A stretch of 58,642 nt of DNA from Colwellia ponticola (lineage in GTDB: Bacteria > Pseudomonadota > Gammaproteobacteria > Enterobacterales > Alteromonadaceae), in the NCBI RefSeq assembly GCF_005885605.1, contig NZ_SZVP01000019.1:1-58642 (forward strand), read 5' to 3'. Under the pieces are notes generated by a model that saw nothing but the letters and a program-made list of their open reading frames with translations, was not told the origin of the DNA and made no database searches. Below are positions 46,130 through 53,698 of the stretch, in pieces. How positions within the stretch are numbered: position 1 is the first letter of the stretch; each line of letters begins with the position of its first letter. A program made the translations under genes and the position numbers.

Positions 46130-47362
46130 CTAAACTAAAATGTTCTGCACATGTGAAATAGCTTGTTCAATTGGCATCGGTCTACCAAGTAAATATCCTT
46201 GAACCTTATCAACGTTAAGTTCTTTAAGGGCGTTTAACTCTTCTGCTGTCTCAATACCCTCTGCAATAATGATGCAATCTATCGCTTTTGCAAATCCGCA
46301 TAATGCTTTCGCAAGTAAAAATTTTTTCCGATCTCTGTGAATATTTTGCGTAAGACTAATATCGAGTTTTATAATATCTGCTTCAAGTTCTAAAATATGT
46401 TTAAAGCTAGAGTAGCCCGCCCCCGCATCATCAATGGCTAAACGAACACCCTGCTCTCTAAGTGGCTTGAGTGCCTCACGAAAGTCGGCATAACTACTGA
46501 TTGGTGAATGCTCGGTAATCTCTAACACAATGCGTCTAGTATCAATACCTGATAATATTTTTGCTACAGCCCCACTTAAAATATATTCTGGCGATGTGTT
46601 TATCGAGATATACAGGTCTTTTTGAAAATCCCCCATACCTTTAATGGCATTGTTAATTGCCATCATTTCGAGTTCCTCGCCCAAGCCAACTTGTGATGCT
46701 TCATTAAACCAAACATCTGGAGTTATATAAGGGGTTGAAACAAATCTCGATAAAGATTCAAAACCTGTGACTTGATTAGTAATAAGGCTATAAACAGGTT
46801 GGTAATGAATTTCTATTTTATTAGGCTCTAACATTAACAGTGTTCTCTGCTCTATTGCTTTGTGAGCATCTTCAACGTCAATATGCTGTTCAATTAAGTC
46901 ACTAACAATATCCGCAATAACGCTTAAAAATGATAAGTCCCTTTTGTTGAGCGTATCATCAGGCGATTTTTTATAGCAACAAAATGTACCGTATGTTTTA
47001 CCAGTAGAAAGACGTATTGGCACTCCCATATAAGAACCAATAGACAATTTATTGGTGACAGATAAGGTTTTGGTAATATTATCATTGTTAGTATTTTGAA
47101 TAATATTAGGCAAAGTATTATCGACAATCCTTTGGCAGTAAGTTTGCTCTAGTGGGTCTGATTCACCTACATTTATTGGTGGCACTTCATGTTTAGCATC
47201 AATAAACCTAAACACTCTCTCACCATCTATAAACTCTGAAATAAAAGCGACTTCCATATTCAGGTGCTTGCGAATAATAGATAAAATATTCTTTAACTGA
47301 CTATTGACGTTGCCGCTATTATTTTTATTCAGTATAAGAGATTGTAAATCATCACTTTTCAT
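46130..47362 (-). CDS. c-di-GMP phosphodiesterase (GAF-EAL)
   Basis: A 410-residue cytosolic protein. Residues about 20-160 form a GAF domain (IGSYMGVPIRLSTGKTYGTF). From about 170 an EAL domain follows, with the signature present as ESLSR, then SINTSPEYIL (Asn), VLEITEHSPI (Glu), AIDDAGAGYSSF (DD), IIKLDISL (Lys) and IAEGIETAEE (Glu). All catalytic positions look intact, so it should hydrolyse c-di-GMP. There is no GGDEF domain. It opposes the cyclase at 39727. The 368-bp gap on its 5' side (47363-47730) has no recognisable gene. Confidence 0.92.
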   Translation of the reverse strand: MKSDDLQSLILNKNNSGNVNSQLKNILSIIRKHLNMEVAFISEFIDGERVFRFIDAKHEVPPINVGESDPLEQTYCQRIVDNTLPNIIQNTNNDNITKTLSVTNKLSIGSYMGVPIRLSTGKTYGTFCCYKKSPDDTLNKRDLSFLSVIADIVSDLIEQHIDVEDAHKAIEQRTLLMLEPNKIEIHYQPVYSLITNQVTGFESLSRFVSTPYITPDVWFNEASQVGLGEELEMMAINNAIKGMGDFQKDLYISINTSPEYILSGAVAKILSGIDTRRIVLEITEHSPISSYADFREALKPLREQGVRLAIDDAGAGYSSFKHILELEADIIKLDISLTQNIHRDRKKFLLAKALCGFAKAIDCIIIAEGIETAEELNALKELNVDKVQGYLLGRPMPIEQAISHVQNILV

Positions 47363-47730
47363 ATTTTTCCAGATTTGTAGTATGAGGTATTATTAAAGAG
47401 TTATTTATTATTGGCTAGAATATTGAGAGACTGAAAACAGCCAATGTTACCTATTGCCGCTTAAACGATGTGGCAATAAGTTCTTTTATTTATCTAGAAT
47501 GAATAGAGAGTTTCTTCTTCTCGTTTAAGCGACAATGCTAAAGTGATGAACCATTACTCTTACTTTGCCAATAAAGATCAATAATTAATTAATTTTATTA
47601 GTGGTATTCATAAAGTGATAGGGAAAATGTAGCGCATCTTGTGCTTAAAAATAACGGTCTAAAAACTTGTGATCTATTTTTGCGTAGCCAACGTTTAACT
47701 GATGATATTATTATTAAGTGAAGAGTTTTT

Positions 47731-49335
47731 ATGTGGTTTAGTTCAAAAGTTAATAAAAAACGATTAGCAAAGCAGTTAGTTGTCACACACCCGTTAGCCG
47801 CTATTGTGGTAGATAAACAACAAAAAATAGTTGCGGCTAATGATGAATTTAGCCAGTTAGCTAACCGTTTACCAGAATCCGATCTCAATCAGGCCTTTAT
47901 CACTTTACTTAAGCGTTATGACAAAATTAGCAACACCATTATCTATAATGACTCGTTACATCTAAGTCAACAGGTTATGCCTTTAACCTTTAAAGGTCTT
48001 GAGTCTTACGCACTTTATCTGTTTAAGCCTCTACCTATACAAGCATTGACTGAACAAACTTGGCAAGACTTATTAACGTTTAGTAAAAATGCCTGCGTGG
48101 TATTTGATAGCAATAAAAACCTAGTCATGGCTAATTTACAGTCGGTGAATATTGATGACCTTTATTTAGATGAAAATGATACTCATTTGCTACAAATTTT
48201 AGAAAGTAGTTATAAAAGTAAAGATCATATGCTGTGCTTATCCGAGCAAGATAACCTTTATTTTCGCGTAATGCGTCATACCATTGATCCGAACGGTCAA
48301 CAGTTAACGGCGTTTGTATTGTCTCATCAACCAAAAAATTCAAATTTAAAGCAATTTGAAATGTTATCTAAGGTAGTAAGTAATACCAGTACAAGTGTAT
48401 TAATTACCGATAAAAATGGCTTAGTAGAATACGTTAACCCAGGTTTTGAGAAACTTTCAGGTCATACACTCGAAGAGGTTAAGGGCAAAAAACCTGGCTC
48501 TTTATTACAAGGTAAGCAAACAAATCAAGACACCATTAAACGCATATCAAAAAAAATTAAAGCGAAAGAGCCTTTTTATGAAGAGATACTAAATTTTGAT
48601 AAAAGTGGTGTACCTTATTGGATTGTTTTAGCCGTTAACCCTATTTTCAATGAAGCGGGTGAGCATACCGGTTTCGTAGGTGTTAGTTCAGATGTACGTG
48701 AAATAAAGCAAATAGTTTTAGAGCAAGTTAATCAAAGAGATGCCATCAGTAGCCATTCAGCTGTTTTAGAATTTGATGAAAAAGGTCATTTTATTTTAGC
48801 GAATGAATATACCCAAAAACAACTCAATATTTTTAATGACCCAACTATGCTTACCGTCATTGGTAATTTAAAAGATCATTTAGACCCGTCAGGGTTGCAG
48901 ATGATACAACGAGGCGAAGCTACTGAGGTAATGATGACACTAAACCATCAAGGCATTGAGGTAATTTTAGACTGTATCATTTCATCAATAACAGATTTAA
49001 ATGGCGATATTGCTAAGTATGTGGTCTTTGGTAATAACGTCTCTTCGCGTAACAAGTTAGTGACCGAAACCCATCATTCTATGTCGACGGTGTTAAGCAA
49101 AATTCAAACGACGGTAACGACAATAAACGCGGTAGCGGATCAAACTAATTTACTCGCACTTAATGCCGCTATTGAAGCAGCAAGAGCAGGTGAAGCTGGC
49201 CGAGGCTTTGCCGTAGTAGCCGATGAAGTACGTAACCTTGCGAAAACATCTAATCAAGCCGCCGTTCAAATTGGTCTTTTAATTAATGAAACTCAATCGC
49301 ATGTTGATCAACTCGCTTCATTTTTAAGAAAATAA
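47731..49335 (+). CDS. Soluble PAS-domain chemoreceptor-like protein
   Basis: A 534-residue protein without membrane segments. Three PAS-like regions can be seen: about 20-90, 125-200 and a clear one at 215-325 ([20 protein letters not shown] and [14 protein letters not shown]), with a fourth weak one at about 345-440. The C-terminus is a very short methyl-accepting signalling tip: [20 protein letters not shown] then [13 protein letters not shown]. It lacks most of the coiled coil of normal receptors, like BdlA-type cytosolic receptors. It may report redox or ligand state to a chemotaxis-like or dispersal pathway. Divergent from the EAL gene. Confidence 0.88.
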   Translation: MWFSSKVNKKRLAKQLVVTHPLAAIVVDKQQKIVAANDEFSQLANRLPESDLNQAFITLLKRYDKISNTIIYNDSLHLSQQVMPLTFKGLESYALYLFKPLPIQALTEQTWQDLLTFSKNACVVFDSNKNLVMANLQSVNIDDLYLDENDTHLLQILESSYKSKDHMLCLSEQDNLYFRVMRHTIDPNGQQLTAFVLSHQPKNSNLKQFEMLSKVVSNTSTSVLITDKNGLVEYVNPGFEKLSGHTLEEVKGKKPGSLLQGKQTNQDTIKRISKKIKAKEPFYEEILNFDKSGVPYWIVLAVNPIFNEAGEHTGFVGVSSDVREIKQIVLEQVNQRDAISSHSAVLEFDEKGHFILANEYTQKQLNIFNDPTMLTVIGNLKDHLDPSGLQMIQRGEATEVMMTLNHQGIEVILDCIISSITDLNGDIAKYVVFGNNVSSRNKLVTETHHSMSTVLSKIQTTVTTINAVADQTNLLALNAAIEAARAGEAGRGFAVVADEVRNLAKTSNQAAVQIGLLINETQSHVDQLASFLRK

Positions 49336-49402
49336 GCGCTTATTACTTAGCAATAAACGCTTGAAAAAACTTATCACTAACAATGTTGACCTTCAATAGT
49401 CA

Positions 49403-50035
49403 CTAACACCACAAGGATAGTGGTGGGTCCATAGAGACCGCTTTTATAATATCTGTGCGTGAAATAATGCCAACCATTTTGCCATTACCTTCTAATATAG
49501 GAATAGTATGTAAATGGTTATTGACTTGTAATGCCGCAATACGCCTTATGTCTGTGACCGGTTCAGCGGTATAAACTTTTGATTGCTCATTTAAGAACAG
49601 CGTCTGTACATTTTTTGTTTTATCGCCTTTTGAAGTAGTACCATGCTTCAAAATATATTCATAAAGTTGTTGTCTAGATAGACTGCCGATAAGTTGTTGT
49701 TGGCTGTTGATGATTGGAAACTCCTGATAAGGGAGCCGAGTAAACTTTTCAATAACGGATGTTAATACGTCACTATGAGTAATAAGCTCTACCGGAGAAG
49801 TCATTATTTGATAAGCGTGACAAATTAACTCTTTTTGGTCTGGCTTACTAATAACCTTATTATAGGCATCAAGTGCTTTGTTAGAAGGCTTATAACCCTT
49901 TTTATTGATAAGAGATAATTCATCTATTTCTTCAAAGCTTCGTGACTTCTCAGATACCATTGTCTTTTGAACACGGTAAAGCTCCTCCAGTGGACCAGAA
50001 AAGGTTCTACCATTGGGTGTATATATTGCGAACAT
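49403..50035 (-). CDS. CBS-domain protein
   Basis: A 210-residue protein. The first ~75 residues are a charged N-terminal segment (MFAIYTPNGRTFSGPLEELY) that I do not recognise. Residues about 80-205 form a CBS pair: AYQIMTSPVELITHSDVLTS, PYQEFPIINSQQQLIGSLSR, and PIPILEG-like text near the end (HTIPILEGNGKMVGIISRTD). CBS pairs bind adenosyl nucleotides. The partner is unknown. Its upstream region holds the 130-bp MITE-like element. Confidence 0.85.
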   Translation of the reverse strand: MFAIYTPNGRTFSGPLEELYRVQKTMVSEKSRSFEEIDELSLINKKGYKPSNKALDAYNKVISKPDQKELICHAYQIMTSPVELITHSDVLTSVIEKFTRLPYQEFPIINSQQQLIGSLSRQQLYEYILKHGTTSKGDKTKNVQTLFLNEQSKVYTAEPVTDIRRIAALQVNNHLHTIPILEGNGKMVGIISRTDIIKAVSMDPPLSLWC

Positions 50036-50080
50036 AATAAGTCACCTTGACAGAGTAAATAAATCACATGATATTAGCGG

Positions 50081-50210
50081 CTGTTGATCTTTCGAGATTA
50101 CTTTTACAGCAACTTATTTGGTATTTAGACAAACCAGAGCATCTGACGTGTAGCTAGCTACACGAACATGTGATAACGCCGTATAAATTTCAAACCTGAA
50201 AGATCAACAG
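50081..50210. mobile_element. MITE-like element, 130 bp with 13-bp perfect terminal inverted repeats
   Basis: CTGTTGATCTTTC at 50081-50093 is the exact inverse of GAAAGATCAACAG at 50198-50210. Inside is an 18-bp perfect palindrome CGTGTAGCTAGCTACACG (50147-50164). There is no coding potential. It fills the gap between the CBS gene and the DUF3750 gene and ends 3 bp before the DUF3750 stop codon. A clear target duplication is not visible. Confidence 0.55.
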
Positions 50211-50213
50211 ACC

Positions 50214-50741
50214 CTAGTTAATATAACCACTACCAATAGCACTAAAAGGGAGTACTAATTCAAGCTCTGGTACCTGAGCCCCCAGCCAAGCGACAAAAGT
50301 ATTACTATTAGGACCAGGAAAAACACGGTATTCATTCATCCAAGGGTATAGTGCTATTGCCGCTTTAATTTTAGGAATAAGCAGTGACGCTTTATCTCCC
50401 TTAATTGAGAGCAATAACTCTGGCCTTGAACCGTACCAATACCTATCTGGCGTAGCTGTTTGATAGTGCTTTATAGCAGGTAGCCCTTGTTTTACTTGCC
50501 AACCCACCACTTCATAAACACTATATTCAATGGCTTTTTCTTCTTTTATAGCAACCCAAGGATGGACTGCAAACCAACCACGCCAGCTAAAAGCATCTGC
50601 AGCATAAAACTCTATCACAGCCCTACTATCTTCACTGGGCAAAGAAGCGATACCTGCTGGTTCTCTACTGGCTGTTTGCCAACTATCATGACTACACGCA
50701 TTGAGTAGCAATATAATAAAAACCACCGTAAAAAATTTCAT
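50214..50741 (-). CDS. DUF3750 lipoprotein
   Basis: A 175-residue lipoprotein. The signal ends in a lipobox (MKFFTVVFIILLLNAC), so Cys16 would be lipidated. The mature domain matches DUF3750: AVIEFYAADAFSWRGWFAVH, WIAIKE-like (HPWVAIKEEKAIEYSVYEVVGW), then YRVFPGPNSNTFVAW and the closing PFSAIGSGY. ATG 50741 is chosen because GAAGAGGCAAT precedes it. Function unknown. The stop codon sits directly against the MITE-like element. Confidence 0.82.
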   Translation of the reverse strand: MKFFTVVFIILLLNACSHDSWQTASREPAGIASLPSEDSRAVIEFYAADAFSWRGWFAVHPWVAIKEEKAIEYSVYEVVGWQVKQGLPAIKHYQTATPDRYWYGSRPELLLSIKGDKASLLIPKIKAAIALYPWMNEYRVFPGPNSNTFVAWLGAQVPELELVLPFSAIGSGYIN

Positions 50742-50854
50742 ATTGCCTCTTCGTAAAAAATACATTGCGCGTTAATTATTTATAACACAAATTAAACAAG
50801 GTAAAAACTTGTCGAGTGGGTCGGTTATCGGTACGTTATTATTTTTGGGAAAAC

Positions 50855-50935
50855 AAGGCTTCCCCGCTATTAAAATAAGCGGTGGAAACTAAGTTTTAAG
50901 GCTGCTGCCACCTCAAAGCGTGTTGTTATATATTA
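50855..50935 (-). repeat. Possible degenerate attC site (third cassette)
   Basis: On the minus strand, directly after the gene at 50937, AACAACACGCTTTGAGGTGG is followed at 27-nt distance by CCACCGCTTATTTTAATAGCG. GGTGG/CCACC form the inner stem. The left arm resembles the AACAA...CAAGAGGG arm of marine integron attC sites; the right simple site (expected GCGTTA) is eroded to AGCGGG. Confidence 0.35.
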
Positions 50936-50936
50936 G

Positions 50937-51371
50937 CTACTGACTCTGCTTGGTTTTAGGCCAGTTCCACGCATACCAAACAGTAGCGATTGAAAGTAAT
51001 ATTTCAATCGCCGTTAGATATAAATAGAAAACCCATGTCGTTTCTAGGTTTACCGCAATAAGAAGGACTACGTATAAAGTAGGCATAATTATATTTAACC
51101 CACGATTAATACTTGGCTTTAATACTAGAGTAAGAAATATCATTACACTAGGAATAGACATAAGTAGAGCTACTGCAAAGAACTCTAATTGAATCGCTTC
51201 CTTAGCTGATGTTACTTGCATCGCGTTAGCTAAAACGCCAGGAACATAAACTTCAATATAATCACCATATACATAGCAAAACATAACAGCGACCCAAAGC
51301 GACGATATTACTAGCTTTACGTTGATTGGGAAGTCTTGAAAAACACTCGTTGAACTATTAGTCGAACTCAT
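50937..51371 (-). CDS. Four-helix membrane protein (DUF6326-like), probable integron cassette
   Basis: A 144-residue membrane protein with four hydrophobic helices, starting MSSTNSSTSVFQDFPINVKL, with VAVMFCYVYGDYIEVYVPGV in helix 1, a pattern I associate with DUF6326. ATG 51371 is preferred because GGAAATGGAG precedes it; an in-frame start 22 codons earlier lacks one. Function unknown. It lies between two attC-like sequences on the same strand as the HAD gene, with a 226-bp leader of unknown content. The cassette reading is an inference from those flanks. Confidence 0.7.
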   Translation of the reverse strand: MSSTNSSTSVFQDFPINVKLVISSLWVAVMFCYVYGDYIEVYVPGVLANAMQVTSAKEAIQLEFFAVALLMSIPSVMIFLTLVLKPSINRGLNIIMPTLYVVLLIAVNLETTWVFYLYLTAIEILLSIATVWYAWNWPKTKQSQ

Positions 51372-51597
51372 TTGAACTCCATTTCCTGAGAAAAAGTTAA
51401 TATGCCACCCATGATAATAACAAGTAATGTGACACACTGCTGTTATCTATTTTGCCAGTTAACGGCTTATGGAGTGAAGTTATTAACCCGACAACGCAAT
51501 TTTTCCGATAAATTGACTAACTTATTGAATTTTACTCGTGCTAAGTCTGTCGCCGTGCAGATACCTTCAACAACTTATTATCGATGGCATGATACGT

Positions 51598-51695
51598 GTA
51601 ACGCCTCATTCAGAGACAAATAATTGTTGGCTATAATCGCGAAGCGATGGCCAAAAGTTATTAACTAACTATTGACGCCATAGTCTCTTGTTAGC
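51598..51695 (-). repeat. attC-like recombination site after the HAD gene
   Basis: Read on the minus strand it starts TAACAAGAGAC, the TAA being the HAD stop codon, and ends GTCTCTGAATGAGGCGTTAC. The outer arms AGAGAC/GTCTCT (51612-51617, 51683-51688), the middle arms TTGGC/GCCAA and the apical stem ATCGC-gaa-GCGAT fold as an attC hairpin, and GCGTTA is the expected core. A stop codon inside the TAACAA core is typical of integron cassettes. Confidence 0.65.
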
Positions 51696-52293
51696 ATTTA
51701 TTTGGCAATTGCTTGCCTTTAAAGTATTTAACATCTGCAATACTTAACATTGCTAGATCCTCATCAGTATCCCCATAAGCAAAAATTTTATGGAATACGC
51801 TCAGGTTTATTTCATTATGAATTGAAGATACTTTTCTGTAACCGCTACAATCCCCATTCACGTATTTACCAGAATACTTACCATTAACTAGTTCAAGTTC
51901 ACTGCATAAGACTTTAACGCCTTGCTCAGAACACCATAAATTTAGGTACGGTGATAAGGATGCTGACACAACATATACTTCATCTCCATTTTTCTGATGC
52001 CACTGGATTTTTTGTAGCATATTATTTCTAATAACTGTGGGTAGGTAATTATTTACAAAATCTGTTGCTACATGTGAAATATCAGTTTGTTTTCGATTTT
52101 TAAATGAAACCCAGGTGATTAAAGGGCGAACTTTAGATGCAGACAATACATTAAATTTATACAAAAGAATCACAGGAGAAAGCAGTATATAACCAAACAA
52201 TAATCTAAGGGTTGGCGTCGAAGCCATGATAAATTTAGTATAAGTATCTTGTGTAGTAATCGTTCCATCAAAATCGAAAAGTGCCAAATTCAC
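51691..52293 (-). CDS. HAD-IB family phosphatase, integron cassette gene
   Basis: A 200-residue HAD hydrolase of the SerB-like IB subfamily. Motif I is LALFDFDGTITTQDTYTKF, motif II VYVVSASLSPYL, and motif III/IV IFAYGDTDEDLAML. The start is GTG 52293 after AAGGAGG. Such enzymes dephosphorylate small metabolites or lipid head groups; the substrate is not evident. The stop codon is fused to an attC-like site, and a second attC-like site lies just upstream, so it is a complete cassette. C-terminus LPNKC. Confidence 0.82.
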   Translation of the reverse strand: MNLALFDFDGTITTQDTYTKFIMASTPTLRLLFGYILLSPVILLYKFNVLSASKVRPLITWVSFKNRKQTDISHVATDFVNNYLPTVIRNNMLQKIQWHQKNGDEVYVVSASLSPYLNLWCSEQGVKVLCSELELVNGKYSGKYVNGDCSGYRKVSSIHNEINLSVFHKIFAYGDTDEDLAMLSIADVKYFKGKQLPNKC

Positions 52294-52311
52294 CGATATC
52301 CTCCTTGAGTA

Positions 52312-52410
52312 CTAAGGCTGCCTTAAGCGGTAAGTAGCCGTTGGCTAAAATGTAAAGCGAAGCGGAACCAGCCAAATGTTTTAGTTCCGTTTAAATTGAC
52401 TTGTTTATGT
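52312..52410 (-). repeat. attC-like recombination site after the 54-aa gene
   Basis: On the minus strand it starts AACAAGTCAATTTAAACGG and ends ACCGCTTAAGGCAGCCTTAG. Paired arms: TTAAGCGG/CCGTTTAA (52323-52330, 52387-52394) and TTGGCT/AGCCAA (52341-52346, 52370-52375), with GGTTCCGCTTCGCTT at the tip. This matches the layout of marine chromosomal-integron attC sites; the core reads CCTTAG instead of CGTTAG. Confidence 0.6.
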
Positions 52411-52437
52411 GTACACGCTACACATATACAATTAAAG

Positions 52438-52602
52438 CTATTCAGTTAAAGTTTCAGGTTTCGAGAAGAAGACGAAAGGAATAGCTAACGGTCCTACAAC
52501 TAATGAGACTAAAACCCAAAACGTGATTTTAGCTTTGCGATGCTTAGCCACGTAATAACACACAAGAATACTGATTAGATTTATAATTATTAAAACTGCC
52601 AT
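52438..52602 (-). CDS. 54-aa two-helix membrane protein, probable integron cassette gene
   Basis: ATG 52602 to TAG 52438. The product starts MAVLIIINLISILVCYYVAK, then a basic turn HRKAK, then a second helix TFWVLVSLVVGPLAIPFVFF. This hairpin design is common among cassette-encoded and phospholipase-D-N-terminal-like small proteins. GCGGGAAC upstream is a plausible ribosome site. An attC-like site follows its stop by 28 bp. Function unknown. Confidence 0.55.
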   Translation of the reverse strand: MAVLIIINLISILVCYYVAKHRKAKITFWVLVSLVVGPLAIPFVFFSKPETLTE

Positions 52603-52680
52603 TTAAGTTCCCGCTTTCTAAATAAAATTAAATTCGTAAACTGTCTATCGGATCATACGTACACATAGACACAATGACTC

Positions 52681-52768
52681 CCCACGAGGTGCTAGCCTCT
52701 GAACGTGGGTTAGTTTGACAAACCAGAGCCATACTATATGTGTCAACAATATAAAACAGAGGCTAGCA
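52681..52768 (+). other. Structured leader of the IS110 remnant (possible bridge-RNA relic)
   Basis: CCCACG...CGTGGG (52681-52686, 52704-52709) encloses AGG/CCT pairs. TGCTAGCCTCTG (52690-52701) is the exact inverse of CAGAGGCTAGCA (52757-52768), the last base of which begins the transposase ATG. IS110-group elements are known to encode a structured bridge RNA in the 5' non-coding end; whether this is part of one is inference. Confidence 0.35.
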
Positions 52769-53443
52769 TGATAAAACATAACATACTTTTCATTGGCTTA
52801 GATACACATAAAACATTTACTGAAGTGGCTTACATAGAAGACCAACGCGGGGCTAAATCAACCCACCTAGGCAGAATTCTCAGCAATAAAGCCGCGTTCA
52901 AGAAACTCGCTAGACAACTTCAGTCTAAATATCCTGATGCAACACTGCATTTTGTGTATGAAGCAGGACCTTGTGGCTATTGGATTTATCGTTTACTGAC
53001 CAGTCTTCATCACTGTTGTTATGTTATTGCCCCTTCGCTTATCCCCAAAAAACCTGGTGAGCGCATTAAGACCGATAAACGTGATGCATTGAAATTAGCA
53101 AAACTGCTCAAAACAGAAGAATTAACACCCATTTATGTACCTGAGCCAGAAGATGAAGCAGTAAGAGACTTATCTCGTTCACGGGAAACCGCGATGAAAG
53201 ACTAAAACGTTTAAAGAGACTGGATAATGAGTTAACGCATCAAGTTAAAAACTGGCGATATTATCGCGTTGTTAAAGCCGTACAAGCACTGCGTGGTGTC
53301 AGGTTGTTAGTGGCAACCGGTGTTATCGCTGAGCTAGGTGATTTAACACGGTTCGACCACCCCAGAAAATTAATGAGTTACCTTGATCTCGTACCAAGTG
53401 AACACTCAAGTGGCGGTGATCGGCTATCGATAACCTTTAACCT
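52768..53443 (+). pseudogene. IS110-family transposase, internally deleted and truncated
   Basis: The first part (52768-53205) encodes the DEDD RuvC-like domain: FIGLDTHKTFTEVAY, FVYEAGPCGYWIYR and TDKRDALKLAKLL hold the acidic residues. After ETAMKD the frame stops; in another frame (from about 53204) KRLKRLDNELTHQVKNWRYY continues through RGVRLLVATGVIAELGDLTR to SEHSSGGDRLSIT. By comparison with the family, roughly 60 residues between the two parts and the whole C-terminal end are missing. It is a dead element marking DNA turnover just before the large SIR2-NACHT-LRR gene. Confidence 0.85.
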
Positions 53444-53658
53444 GTAGCACTTATGTAGCAACATAGCTTCACACTTATTCTTTAAATTGCATCACTAAAA
53501 GGTCAAAAAATATATGGGGCTAACTCTTTTGTGACTTTAATAAACCCCATAAGACGAAAATAAGATACTTTTGCGGGTATTTCACAATTATTTATAGACT
53601 ATTTTATAGGTCAATTTCTCTGTTCTACCACACTCCTTTATTCAGTAACCTAATGATG

Positions 53659-53664
53659 TATAAT
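53659..53664 (+). promoter_or_regulatory. Probable -10 box of the SIR2-NACHT-LRR gene
   Basis: TATAAT preceded by TG two bases earlier (GATGTATAAT), 35 bp before the start codon. A weak -35 candidate TTTATT lies 16 bp upstream. The rest of 53444-53698 is AT-rich with no further recognisable feature. Confidence 0.5.
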
Positions 53665-53698
53665 CAAATCTATTAAAAATAATTCAAATGGAATTGTA

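Noticed and set aside
51402..51623. Plus-strand frame of 73 codons between cassettes
   Set aside because: It overlaps the attC-like site and the leader of the DUF6326-like gene, and has no ribosome site or protein-like composition.
50129..52733. Shared GACAAACCAGAGC in the MITE-like element and in the IS110 leader
   Set aside because: A 13-base match between two AT-rich stretches is expected by chance in 58 kb and the surroundings do not align.
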